Shown: positions 24,950-36,489 of the stretch, piece by piece
How positions within the stretch are numbered: the stretch's first letter is position 1
Layout: each line of letters starts with the position of its first letter
NCBI RefSeq assembly: GCF_016808095.1
Contig: NC_068975.1
Location: forward strand, 4,889,501-4,953,500
Length of the DNA: 64,000 nt
Source: Vigna angularis
Lineage: Eukaryota; Streptophyta; Magnoliopsida; Fabales; Fabaceae
Direction of reading: 5' to 3'
Position numbers and translations under genes: made by a program
The notes under the pieces: generated by a model
What the model was told of the DNA's origin: nothing
The model's database searches: none
What the model saw: only the letters and a program-made list of their open reading frames with translations

Positions 24950-27480
24950 CTAACTCATCATAAAGCCTAAGGGCGTCCTTTAGCAACTCTAAATGGTTAA
25001 AGGTTTTCCAGTCTGTGACCTAATGACAATATTAACAAGTTATTCAAATTGATTATGTCGTATCATTCTTTTGAAGGACAATTTTTATTCTTCTCTTAAA
25101 GAGGTTGTTACTAAGATGATGGAGAGTAGTATTAAAACGACTTCATCACTCTCAGTCATAGAGGCAAGAGATGAGTTTTGCGTAAGGAGAAGAATACATC
25201 TACACATTGTGCAATCGAAAAAAAAGTTTATGGATTTCTAATACGAAAAAAATTTGACTTTCGAATGACACATTTTAAATATCAATTGACTTTTAAATTG
25301 TGAAATTCAAAATTAATTTTTAAAAAAAGGTTCAAAATTATAGAAATTTCATACAAAAATATAGGAAAAAATTTATGAAAAACAAGTAACTGTCTTATGA
25401 TAGACGTATTGTCTACCTCTCTAGAAGAAATTTTGTTTTTAAATGTGTTTCACTCTCATTAAATACAATAATTTCTACTTTCATTACTATTAAATATATA
25501 TGTTAGCTTTACATTAATCACATATTCTAATAGTTTTTTTATTCTAATTATTGATTAGAACTGGTTTCAATGATAAGAAATGAAAATATTAATATAAAAT
25601 AAAATAATAAAAAATATTAGAATTAGTATAATTATATTTTTTAACACTTAATTTAATTTAATAATATATTTATTAATTAATATACTAAATATATTTTAAT
25701 ACTATATTATTATTTTTCATTTAATTATTTACTTTTAACATTGTACTTTTATTAAACAAATAATTATAATTTAGTTATATGCTTATAATTTTTTATACAT
25801 TAATTCTGACATCATAATTTTAAATGATTGTAAAAACTTATGTTTTCTAAAATATCACAGAGATAAAAAAAATATTTCTATATTTTAATATTAGAAATTA
25901 TACTATATTAAAATTATAAATAGTATTAAAAAATTATCATTATTTCTTTCTTTTATATAAGTTAAAACTAATATAAAATATTTTATTATAATTGATAATT
26001 GTCATCTCTATGATCAAATTAAGCAAAAGTATTTTGTCTAATAAACAACTTGTTTATTTCTAAGAAGATAGTCTAGTCTTAATTAGATTTACCTAAGGAT
26101 TTACTCAATTTAAATGTAATTAAATATAAGGTTAGTCAATCCAATTCGTTCCCAATAAATTTAACAATTTGTTTCCCAATAAATTTAATAAGAATCTGAA
26201 AAATCCAACACGTACAAGCTTCTATAGAAAGTACAAGATTGTGAAATATCAACAAACTAGAGTTTGTTATAGAGACAATGTAAGTATAGGACAATTATAA
26301 GAAGATAAATTGATTCATAGTTGAATTTGTCATCAATTATCATATGATTATCATTTATTTAATTTCCAAATAAATATGAATCAATTAAGTATATATCAAC
26401 CATTCACTAATTTCCTTACCCATTTCATGCATATATGTGTGAAATTTTATTCTTCTATCCCTTTAATTAACTAAAGTGACAAGAATTCTTGATTAGAGAA
26501 TAGAATAGAATTATTAACAAACATTCTAAAGTAATCCTAAGAATAGAAATCAAAATTAAAGAATATATATTACTCTGCTTGAGATAAATTGAAAAGCAAT
26601 ACTTTAATTACATACTCGGAATTGACTATAAATTTACAAGAGAAACAAACTAAAATGATTTATCCCTCCATACGATAAGTAGTAAAAGACATTAGAAATA
26701 AGAAAATAAAACATGGTCAGATGAGTGAGTGATTCAGTAGTAAAACATTATATTATTATACTATCTTGGTAAAAGATATTAATATAAAATTTTTAGTTAA
26801 TATTACATTAAAAAGAACTAGCTTACCACTTTTAAAATGATTTAAATTGAATATCATATACTTACTGAAAGAATGAATAATTAACCTTTAAAAGTATTCA
26901 CCATTGTTATTTCAGTCTCAGATGATAATATAAGAAAACAAAAGTTTTAGAAAAGGTCCTCCTATGTGCAATTCAAGAATCTATCATTCGATTTAGTCTA
27001 AAACTAAAACAATTATGCAATTTAATAATAATATCTCTTAGAATTAAAATTAGAATAAATAATTAAGTTGAAAAATATAAAAACAGAATATGTCTATTTT
27101 CAAAATCTACGACAATAGTAGCCGCTGCTCTATAGGAGGCTACAATGTAACCGTAATAAACAATGAAAATTGTTAAAAGTTACAAAATTCTTGTTTATAA
27201 TTTGTCTCCCGATGTTGTAGGCACAAAAAATAAATAACGTGTTTGTAAATGATTATTTAAAAAAATGTTTATTTTATTTCAGAAAAAAAATATTAAGAAA
27301 AAACGGTTAAAAAATATTATTATTTAAATTAAGTTATTCAAACACGCTTTTAACAGAGGAGATAAATTAGCATATATAAGACAGGTGGGGAATATGTTTA
27401 CCATTTGGTAAAATAAAGAAAAATTATTGTTTAAAAAATATTGACATGTACGATTACTCAAGGTACTAAGATGGTAAAAA
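24950..27480. other. Very AT-rich spacer
   Basis: No gene, RNA or clear element end was seen in this 2.5 kb. From about 26740 it becomes recognisably related to 2970-3370, the region downstream of PGPP1 copy 1, marking the left edge of the duplicated block. Confidence 0.5.
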
Positions 27481-28050
27481 AAATTAGGGCAGTGTTTAGG
27501 GATTAGTCTTGTGAAGGATATGGCTCTCTGACACATTGCTTTGAATCTGGCAATAACCTCTGGTCAAGTGGCTTCAACCCTCTTCCGGACCAGTACCTTA
27601 CAAATGAACTTTCTAGCTTCCTCACCTATCAACACAATTATTAAGGCATGTTATTTTGTTTTCCAAATTGATTCATATTGATAAAACATAAGAAATTAAT
27701 TAATATTCATGAATAAAATTTGTGTAATGATTAGCCAGCATTGTCAAACAGATTTCACACACCCAGCAAGGATTCCAATGGTATTAAAACATAAAAGCTT
27801 ATCAGAAAGCAGATAACATACAAGTAACTACAAGTTGATTAGGCCAAAGATCATAACAGATATAGATCTCAAAGAATAAGAGAGGAGTTTCATAGAAATA
27901 AGTAACATATTGTGTAATTGATTTGAGTATTGACGACAGATAATTAATAGTGGTTAAGTGCTTTCTTTATGGAGCTTATTTCTCTATCACACAAGTTACT
28001 TTCAGCATGCTACATAAAAGATCTATTGGGACTTTTAACATCAATACAAC

Positions 28051-28436
28051 TGACTAAGAGATGAGCTTTAAACTTAACTCAATCCTACAAAATCGGTTTG
28101 TAAGGTGAGATTTGTATCCATTTATATACTATAAATTAGTCTTATCTCTAGTCGATGTAGGACTTTCAACATATCCCTTCACGCTGAAGCATATACATCT
28201 CAAGCGTAAGAGTAGACATTAATGAATTGTCCAATAACAACCGAATAAGAGATGAAACAATAAGTCCAACAAACAATAAATATCGTTTGGATAGACTCTA
28301 ACATAGCTCTGATACCATGTTAAGAAGTAAACTTTAAGTCTAATTCAACCCTACAAAATCAGCTTGTAAAGTAAGCCTTATACCTACTTATATACTATAA
28401 ATTAACCTTATATCTAGTCGATGTAAAACTTCCAAC
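28051..28436 (-). mobile_element. TRIM-type miniature LTR element in intron 4 of PGPP1 copy 2
   Basis: Two direct repeats of about 120 bp (28051-28171 and 28318-28436) surround only 146 bp. Directly beside the second repeat is a perfect initiator-Met primer site on the minus strand (28306-28317). ACAAC flanks both ends (28046-28050 and 28437-28441). Copy 1 has the uninterrupted site ..CACCAACACAACCCATAGC. These are the marks of a terminal-repeat retrotransposon in miniature, which has no genes and depends on other elements. Confidence 0.85.
28306..28317 (-). promoter_or_regulatory. TRIM primer binding site
   Basis: Minus-strand TGGTATCAGAGC immediately next to the 5' LTR of the miniature element. 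Confidence 0.85.
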
Positions 28437-29107
28437 ACAACACACAGGAGAAAGAATCTGTAAAGCCATGTACAATGAATTTCCCATTGGCACAAAGAAT
28501 CATACCCCATAGATAATATCACACAAGAAGCTTTTCTGCGTATTTACTACACCAATGCTTTGGATGAAGATGAGTCATTATGCAATTTTTGGTGAAAATA
28601 TATTTTCTCATTTTACGGGAGCGTTTAAGCTTGAAGATTTTATCCATGCTATATTCTCTTTCGTTATAGGATCTGTCAAACAGAACTTCTCATTCTCTTC
28701 CATTAATGAAAAATTATTTCCACTTATCAAGAAAAATTAATAAGAACAAACAATTCTCGCACCCAAAATGTAAAACGAAAAACATACCTGCTTAACAATG
28801 AATGGCTCCTCAGCAAGACTCAATGGCTCTGTCAAAATAGTCAGAAACCCGTTCCGATTGCCATAAACAATGTCAGTGAGTGGCCGATCACCCACCTGCC
28901 ACACATATTATGATTTAACTTTTACATAATTCTGAATTAAACTACAAAAAAGTAGCCGATAGAAGATGAACACTGCAGAATTCTTATATACCATAATTAA
29001 TCGCGAAGCATCACAACCAAAATGCTTTTCAATTTCTTCAGCTGTACCTGCTGGCTTCTTCACCCCTGAAGCATTTGTACACATATCAACATAACTACTA
29101 TAGCCAT

Positions 29108-29825
29108 TGTTAGGTTTCTTGGTGACAAGAAACGTAAATTCTATCTCAAAATAAACAATCACAAACAGAGACAAGAAACCTCACTGTGAGGCAACAATTT
29201 ATTGAATGAAAAATACAGAAAACATTCAACAACATCCAAGGAAAAACATTCCTTTCTACACAGGACAGTCCTTGTTTAGAAATAAAACACCCAACAACCA
29301 CAACCAGAACACCCCCCTCCTTAAATGACAAAAACTGCCTAACTAATAGTTAAAACTTCCCCTAACTCCTGTTTAAACACCTCCTAACTACCCCTAACCA
29401 CTTCATACTAACTTCTATGTTTTATTTTTTCCAAACTATCTAAAAACTGTCTACAAACTGTCTACAAACTGTCTAATACATTACATATCCTATCATTATT
29501 ACATATCCTATCATTACTCGCCGTTGTAAAACAACCTTGTTCTCAAGGTTTGTAATCTAAAAACTGGTCCTTAATCATTGCGACAACTTCCCATGTGACT
29601 GCCTCAAGGCTTCCTTTTGGCCATTGGATTAATCCTTGAATTTGCAAAGATCAAACTTTGACAACATAATCTTTTGCAAAAAGATGCTTAATAAATAGTC
29701 TGACTCGACTTCCCCTACTACTGTTTAAACTCCTCTTAACTACCCCTAACCACTTCATACTAACTTTTATGTTTTATTTTTGCCAAACTATCTAAAAACT
29801 GTCTAATACATTACATATCCTATTA
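29108..29825 (-). mobile_element. Internally deleted gypsy element in intron 2 of PGPP1 copy 2
   Basis: Starts TGTTAGGTTTCTTGGTGACA, the same LTR start as the family at 11707-17689. A full LTR (29108-29513) is followed by about 200 bp of internal sequence (29514-29716, including 'aaaacaaccttgttctcaagg', the pol end region) and then a partial second LTR (29717-29825) repeating 29358-29513. Flanks GCCAT/GTCAT form a 4-of-5 duplication. Almost the entire coding region is missing. Confidence 0.75.
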
Positions 29826-30704
29826 GTCATTTATCCCAAGGGAATGATGATACACACTCCCAACATTTTAAACAGAGCAGGGAGACCATGTATTTTCAAG
29901 TTCCAAGACAAAGAAATATTGTAGAAAATGCTCTAAAATAAACGGCAAAACTCACTATGTGTGATGACTTTAATTCCAATTGCACTTTCAAGTATCCTAG
30001 CTTTTGAACCATCATGGTCATATTGATGCAGTCCTGATTCACAACAATAAAACAGCACAAAACAATTTAGGTGACATAGTGAACAACTAGAAGCATAAAT
30101 TTAACAACAATTCAAATTGCTTCAAGCTAGAATTACCGGCAGAATTACTAAACACAGCAATAGCATCACCAAACTCCAATTTACAACACTCCAAAGAACA
30201 CTCAAGTGGAGGCCAGGGCTTCAAAGAGTAAGGCACTGTAATAGTATTATCTTTGTCAAAGACAACCCCCTTAAATCCCTTTCTGCGCAGCTCAGCCCAA
30301 TCAACATACCTTATATCAGGAACAGAAATATGGGGCATCGCCAATTTTGGGTCTTTTAAGATCACCATAGTTGAACATAGAATGCCCTCCCAGTTGATTC
30401 TTTGGCTAAGTGCTGCTTTCACATCTATCCACCACATGTTTGTGAAAAGTCTGGCCTTGTTATTTTCCTTGAGTTCTCCTTGTTTCTCTACTTGGTGTTG
30501 ATAGTAGCTTCTTGTTCTTGGATTTTGATTATTGGTGTCTTCTGTGTCACTGTCAGGGAAGAACTGCAGAAATAGTATGTGCTTGCAGTTTTGATTTAAA
30601 TTAGAATTGTGTCTCGAACGGTTATTACTTTCTTGCCGTTTGCTGCAGTTCTGGATCTGAGGAAGACTTAAGCTACCTGCATTGGAAAGTGAGAGTGGTG
30701 AGTT

Positions 30705-31262
30705 TGTTAGGTTTCTGCATAAGAGACCTAACTATTCTTGCAACACCCACTCACGCCAACGCCAATAAACAAGAGAAAACAAAGGAAATGTGTATAAACT
30801 CTGTAATCGTATGTATTCACTGTAACTGTAAAACGAAAACAATGACAACTCGGGAGCCTAATCCCCCTCAACAAGGTCCACGACCTGTTTACAAAACGTA
30901 AGAAAATGACTGGCTACCTCAACAGAAATGAAGAATGTTTATTTATACTTTCTCTCTCCCCCTAACCAACTTTCCCGCTCTTTATATTCCTCCTACCGTT
31001 CGGTATTAGTGTAGATACCGTTCGGTCCGTCACTCCTTCCTCCCACCGTTCGGAATTAGTGTAGATACCGTTTGGTCCTTCACTCCTTCCTCCCACCTTT
31101 CGGTATTAATGTAGATACCGTTCGGTCCTTCACTCCTTCCTCCCACCGTTCGGTATTAATGTAGATACCGTTCGGTCCTTCACTCCTTCCTCCCACCGTT
31201 CGGTCCCTTACCGTTCGGTACTCTTCTTTTTCCTCCTTTCATAAACTTTCCACTTCCTAACA
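30705..31262 (-). repeat. 3' LTR of the chromovirus-type element, with tandem units
   Basis: Contains 56-bp tandem units (30990-31215), each with CCGTTCGGTATTAGTGTAG followed by ATACCGTTCGG and 'tccttcactccttcctccca'. Relative to the other LTR it has an extra short A-rich segment (about 30828-30848) and a different unit count. Confidence 0.9.
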
Positions 31263-34200
31263 TTACCCTCCCCTTGTAAATCAACCTTGTCCCCAAGGTT
31301 GAACTCAGGAAATTGCTCCTGTATGGTTGCCCGATCTTCCCAGGTAGCTCCATCCACCCCTCCTTCATTCCATTCGATCAGCACTTGCTCTCTTACCTCC
31401 TCCTCTTGCTGCTGCCGCCTTCTGTTCAAAACCCGTATGGGCCAGCAAGTAGGACCCTCCATATGTAGGTTGGCTGGGAGCTCCTTCTCGACACTCTTTG
31501 CTCCGACTGCTAACTTTAGCTGTGATGCGTGGAATACGGGATGTATTCTCGCTGTATCAGGTAACAATAATCTAAAGCCACCGCCCCCACCTGTTGCACC
31601 ACTTGGAAGGGCCCATAGTACCTAGCAGTCAGTTTTGGGTGGATCCTAGCTGGCATGGACGACTGTTTATAGGATCTAATCTTCAAATAGACCCAATCAC
31701 CTACTTTAATCGTCACTGGCTTCTTGCTGCGATTCGCCTGTTTCATCATTAAATCTTGAGCCCTTGTCAAATGGAACTTAAGTTGCTGGAGTGCCTCATC
31801 CTTGGTTTGTAATTCTTGTGTCATCGCCTCCACCAACGTCTCTCCTGGTACAAACCTAGTCAGGGTTGGGGGTGCTCGTCCATAAACCGACTCAAAGGGT
31901 GTACATTTTGCTGCTCCCTGATAGCTTGTGTTGTACCAATATTCGGCCCAAGGAAGTATGGTACTCCAGCCTTTGGGCTGCTCCGAACAGAAACACCTCA
32001 AGTAACCCTCCAATACTCGATTCAACACCTCTGTCTAACCGTCCGTCTCCGGATGATATGTAGTGCTCATCTGGAGCTTTGTTCCATGTAGCTTAAACAA
32101 CTCCTTCCAGAACAAACTCAAAAATAGGGGGTCCCGATCACTCACTATCGACTTGGGCACCCCGTGCAACTTCACTACTTCTTTCGCAAACGCTTCTGCC
32201 ATGGTGCGAGCTGTATAAAGGTGCTTCAAGGAAATGAAGTGCCCGTACTTGCTAAGTCGGTCAACCACCACCAAGACGGCATCATAACCCCTAGATTTTG
32301 GGAGTCTTACAATGAAATCCATGTTGATATCCTCCCAGATTGCTTGGGGAATGGGCAGGGGCTGTAGTAACCCCTGTGATGAAGCTGCTAAGTATTTATG
32401 TTGCTGGCACACCACACACTGAGCCACATATTCTGTCACAGTTCTTTTCATCCCCTTCCAGTATAAAGATTGTGCCACTCTCCGGTAAGTTCTGTACACC
32501 CCAGAGTGACCCCCTGTGGTTGATGCATGTAACTCAGCTAGGATCCTAGGAATCCATTTAGATGTAGCAGACAACACCAGTCTACCTCGATAGTGTAACC
32601 TGCCATTTTCTAAAGTAAACTCTAGATGCACTTCAGGATCCTTCGATATATCTTCGATAATCTTCTTAAGCTCTTTGTCCTCCTCAACTTCATCCAATAC
32701 CTCCTGGAAATCTCTCCAATAGGGTCTAGTTATTATCCTCAATTCTCTTTCCCCTTCCTCCAAGCTTTCAGCCACCCTTTCTTTCTCCTCCATCGCCTCC
32801 ATCCCTTTCCTGGATAATGCATCCGCCACTTTGTTCATAGCTCCCGATTTGTATATGATGTCAAAATCATAGCCCAATAATTTGGCAATCCAATTTTGTT
32901 GATTTTGGGTGGTTATCCTCTGCTCCAGCAGGTACCTCAAGCTCCTTTGATATGTATGCACCACAAACTTCTGACCTAGTAGGTAAGGACGCCAATGCTG
33001 GATGGCCATCACTAAGGCCATGAGCTCCTTCTCATAAATGGATTTGCTCAATGTCCCTTCAGACAAAGCTTTATTTAAGAAGGCTATTGGTCACCGGTTC
33101 TGTGTCAAGACTACCCCAACCCCGACTCCGGACGCGTCGCACTCAACATGAAAAGGCTACGTGAAATCGAGTAATGCCAACACAGGGGCAGTAGTCATTG
33201 CTGCCTTTAACTTCTCCATTGCCTCCCTTGCCACATCTGTCCACACAAAATTACCCTTCTTCAGCAAATCTGTAAGTGGGCGCGCAATCTTACCATAATC
33301 TCTCACAAATCTCCTATAATATCCAGTTAAACCCAAGAATCCCCTTAGAGCTTTGATCGTTTTTGGCTCCTCCCATCCTAAGACTGCTTCCACCTTCTCC
33401 CGATCCATCTCTACCCTTTTCTCAGATATTAGATGGCCTAAGTACCGGATATGAGTTCTTCCAAACTCACATTTTTTATGGTTGGCGACCCATCATTGCT
33501 GCATCAATATATTCAACACACATCCCACATGCTCCAAATGATCTCTCCAAGACTTACTATATACCAGAATATCGTCGAAGAATACCGGAACAAACTGCCT
33601 CAAGTGCTGTTTCAACAAGGCATTCATTGCACTTTGGAACGTGGTTGGGGCATTGGTGAGCCCAAATGGCATCACCAAGAACTCGTAATGCCCTTGGTGC
33701 GTCCTAAACGTTGTTTTCTGGATGTCCTCCTCATCCATTATGATTTGGTGGTAGCCGGCTTTGAGATTTATCTTGGAGAAATATTTTTCCCCTCTCAGCT
33801 CATCAAGCAATTCTTCTATCACAGGAATGGGGAACTTATCTGGTATAGTCGCCCTATTGAGAGCTCTATAATCTATGCAGAATCGCCAACTTCCATCTTT
33901 CTTCTTGACAAGGATGACTGGGCTAGAATATGGGCTAGTGCTGGGCCGAATAATCCCCATCCTCAACATTTCCTCCACCTGCTTTTCTATCTCCCCTTTC
34001 AACAAGTGGGGGTACTTGTAGGGCCGAACGTTAATGGGGTCGGTCCTCTCCTTCAAAACGATTCTATGCTCCATCTCACGTTCTGGTGGTAAGCCTTGGG
34101 GCTCCTGGAATACCAGCTGATACCATACCAGCACCTCCTCCAGCTCTTCCTGTTGTCTCACTGTCAACTGTTGCTACTGTCTCACTGTCAACTCTTGCTT

Positions 34201-35865
34201 CTTTCCCTATTACCTCCATCTGTTTTAAACCCCACATCAAAGTTATTGTCTCTATCTCAGTCATCTTGAGCAGTGCTTCCAGTGCTATCACTTCCCAAGC
34301 TAGGGTCGGGTCTCCTCGGACTGTGACCTCCTTTCCTCCTTGTTTGAAAGACATGGTTAGCTCGCCCCAATTTGTCACAACCTCTCCCAACTTAGCTAGC
34401 CAATCCATACCCAAAATTAGGTCTACACCCCCTAATTCAAACACATAATACTGCTCTGTGATCTCTACTTCTCCCATCTGTAACACTACTCCCTTGCAAC
34501 ATCCTAAAGTTTTCTTCCTCTGTCCATCCCCCAAACAAACTGAGTAAATTCGGTCGTCATCTACCTTCAATCTCAGCTCCTCTACCAACACTTTAGATAC
34601 AAAGTTGTGGCTAGTGCCACTGTCAACCAAGACCAGCACCGCCCTTCCTCCTATACTTCCTTGGAGTTTCATGGTTCTCGGCTGAGTCAACCCTCTTGCA
34701 GAGAAAGATGATAATTTCAGTTGTCTTTGATCCAATTCGACCTCTGTTTCTCTAGGTTCGTCTTGCTCGTCCTCCACCAAAATTGTCACCCTCAAACTTC
34801 GTTCTGGACAATGGTGACCAAGGCTAAACTGTCCTCCGCATCTGAAACAATGACCTTCTTCCCTCCGCTTAAGGTACTCGTGATATGGCAGGTTTCGCAT
34901 TCCCCTGCTTTTGACATCGTTCTCGGTGGTACTCGCACCCCTCACCATATAATCCCCTGGGTTGCCTTCTCTCTTTACAGATCCTACGCTCTCCGTGTTC
35001 CCCATTCGCCCCGCCTGGCTGCAATTTGGTTCGACTCGGGTGACTGCCCCCAACATTCGTCCCCCCGATATGGATTGTCGATTCGCTCCTCTATCCTAGT
35101 TCTTCGCCCCTCCCAGGCTGTCCTCCACATCTCTCGCGATTCGCATCGCCGTCAGCAAATCTTGAGGATCGTGCGGCCTTACGTGACACCGCACATTGTC
35201 TTGAAGTCCCGCGAGAAAATACCCCAAGAGCTGTTCGTCTGTCACCCCATTAGTTTGCCCTACCAAGATTTCAAAATCTTGGACGTACTCCTCAACCGTA
35301 CTTGTCTAACGATTCGCTGCCAGTCTCTCAAAAATTGATCCTCAATTCCTTTCCCTAAATCTTATGATCATTGCTCCCTTCAATCCTTCCCAGGTGCGAT
35401 TCCTTGCTTTTTCCCTCCAAAAACGAAACCAATAACCAGCGTTTCCTTCCATGCTAACATAGGCTAGCCTGACCTTCTCTTCCTCCATCACTCCCTGTAA
35501 CTCGAAAAAACGTTCCGCTCTATTGATCCAATTCAATGGATCCCCCCTTCGAATACGGGAAGCTCCACCTTCTTTCTCCAATTAAATTGTCCCTCCGGTG
35601 GTCGTTCAGTCTCTCGCTCACCATTCTCCTCCTCTCGCTGTCCCCTCCGGTTGTCGTTGACAGATGCCTGACTACCATCCGATGCGCCCTCGTGATCGCG
35701 ATTACGGCCTCCCAACATACGAATGACTTCTTGAAGATCTTGGCGGATGGCCGCCGTATCTTGTCTCAATGACGCTGTTTCGACCTTCAATCCATCTATA
35801 GCAACCTCCACCGCGTCTAGCCGACTCTCTACCACGTTCAAGCGTCCCTCATTTCTTCCCTCCAT
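31208..35865 (-). pseudogene. Gag-pol polyprotein remnant of the chromovirus-type element
   Basis: Order on the minus strand: gag coiled-coil start (35865-35533), gag core WINRAERFFELQG (about 35530), zinc knuckle CFRCGGQFSLGHHC (about 34870), protease VLVDSGTSHNFVS, RT with [20 protein letters not shown] and the FFDDILVYS active site (34167-33493), RNase H (33100-32850), integrase with CVVCQQHK and the IVSDRDPLF core (32500-32035), and a tail with ILIEW-like EQVLIEWNEGGVDGATWED (31350), a chromodomain-type segment. There is a frameshift near 35540 and another near 34100, and stops near 35340, 33487, 33155, 33094 and 32037. It is inactive. Confidence 0.9.
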
Positions 35866-35875
35866 CTCTCGAATT

Positions 35876-36391
35876 TGTTAGGTTTCTACGTAAGAGACCT
35901 AACTATTCTCGCAACACCCACTCACGCCAACGCTAATGAACAAGAGAAAACAAAGGAAATGTGTATAAACTTTGTAATCGTGTGCATTCACTGTAACTAC
36001 TCGGGAGCCTAATCCCCCTCAACAAGGTCCACGACCTGTTTACAAAACGTAAGAAAATGACTAGTTGCCTCAACAGAAATGAAGAATGTTTATTTATACT
36101 TTCTCTCTCCCCCTAACCAACTTTCCTGCTCTTTATATTCCTCCTACCATTCGGTATTAGTGTAGATACCGTTCGGTCCATCACTCCTTCCTCCCACCGT
36201 TCGGTATTAGTGTAGATACCGTTCGGTTCTTCACTCCTTCCTCCCACCGTTCGGTTCTTCATTCCTTCCTCCCACCGTTCGGTATTAATGTAGATACCGT
36301 TCGGTCCTTCACTCCTTCCTCCCACCGTTCGGTCTCTTACCGTTCGGTACTCTTCTTTTTCCTCCTTTCCTAAACTTTCCACTTCCTAACA
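35876..36391 (-). repeat. 5' LTR of the chromovirus-type element, with tandem units
   Basis: Same ends as the partner LTR. The CCGTTCGGTA unit array lies at 36145-36355. Differences from the partner include scattered transitions and repeat-number changes. The open frame of Thr/Asn/Arg/Glu repeats read across it is an artefact of the array. Confidence 0.9.
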
Positions 36392-36489
36392 GAGTTTCTC
36401 TCTTGTTGGGCATGATGATGGACGTTTAGATGGCTGGGAATGCGGTACCAGAAACTTGGAAGCCTAGCAACGGCAGTACTTGACAGCAT

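Larger units (their letters stand above)
30705..36391 (-). mobile_element. Chromovirus-type Ty3/gypsy element in exon 1 of PGPP1 copy 2
   Basis: LTRs 30705-31262 (558 bp) and 35876-36391 (516 bp) both begin TGTTAGGTTTCT and end TTCCTAACA. GAGTT is duplicated at 30700-30704 and 36392-36396. On the minus strand a polypurine tract (GGGGAGGGTAA) abuts the 3' LTR. The coding order is gag, zinc knuckle, protease, RT, RNase H, integrase, chromodomain-like tail. The frame carries several stops and shifts. No conventional primer site is seen next to the 5' LTR; coding begins about 10 bp inside it. Confidence 0.95.
27503..36489 (-). pseudogene. PGPP1: PGP phosphatase (PGPP1/YqeG family), copy 2, exon 1 split by a gypsy element
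   Basis: Tandem duplicate of the gene at 3374-10936. Exon 1 is in two parts, 36489-36397 and 30704-30137, separated by the element at 30705-36391. The other exons are 30033-29956, 29065-28992, 28895-28788 and 27625-27503, of the same lengths (78, 74, 108, 123) as copy 1. Without the element, exon 1 would be 661 nt and the total 1044 nt (347 residues), fully in frame and free of stops, so the insertion appears to be the only disabling change. VVFDKDNTIT and the GDRP..TDIVYGN acidic motif are present. The N-terminal region is 10 residues shorter than in copy 1. A protein starting downstream, for example at MWWIDVK (30437), would keep the catalytic domain but lose the transit peptide; that is only a possibility. 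Confidence 0.85.

Noticed and set aside
24950..27480. AT-rich block considered as a matrix attachment or replication site
   Set aside because: Base composition alone does not support a function; no motif stood out.
36113..36382. Open frame of repeated RTVGGRSE-type units
   Set aside because: It is the CCGTTCGGTA array of the LTR read on the minus strand; there is no start context and the same array lies in the other LTR.
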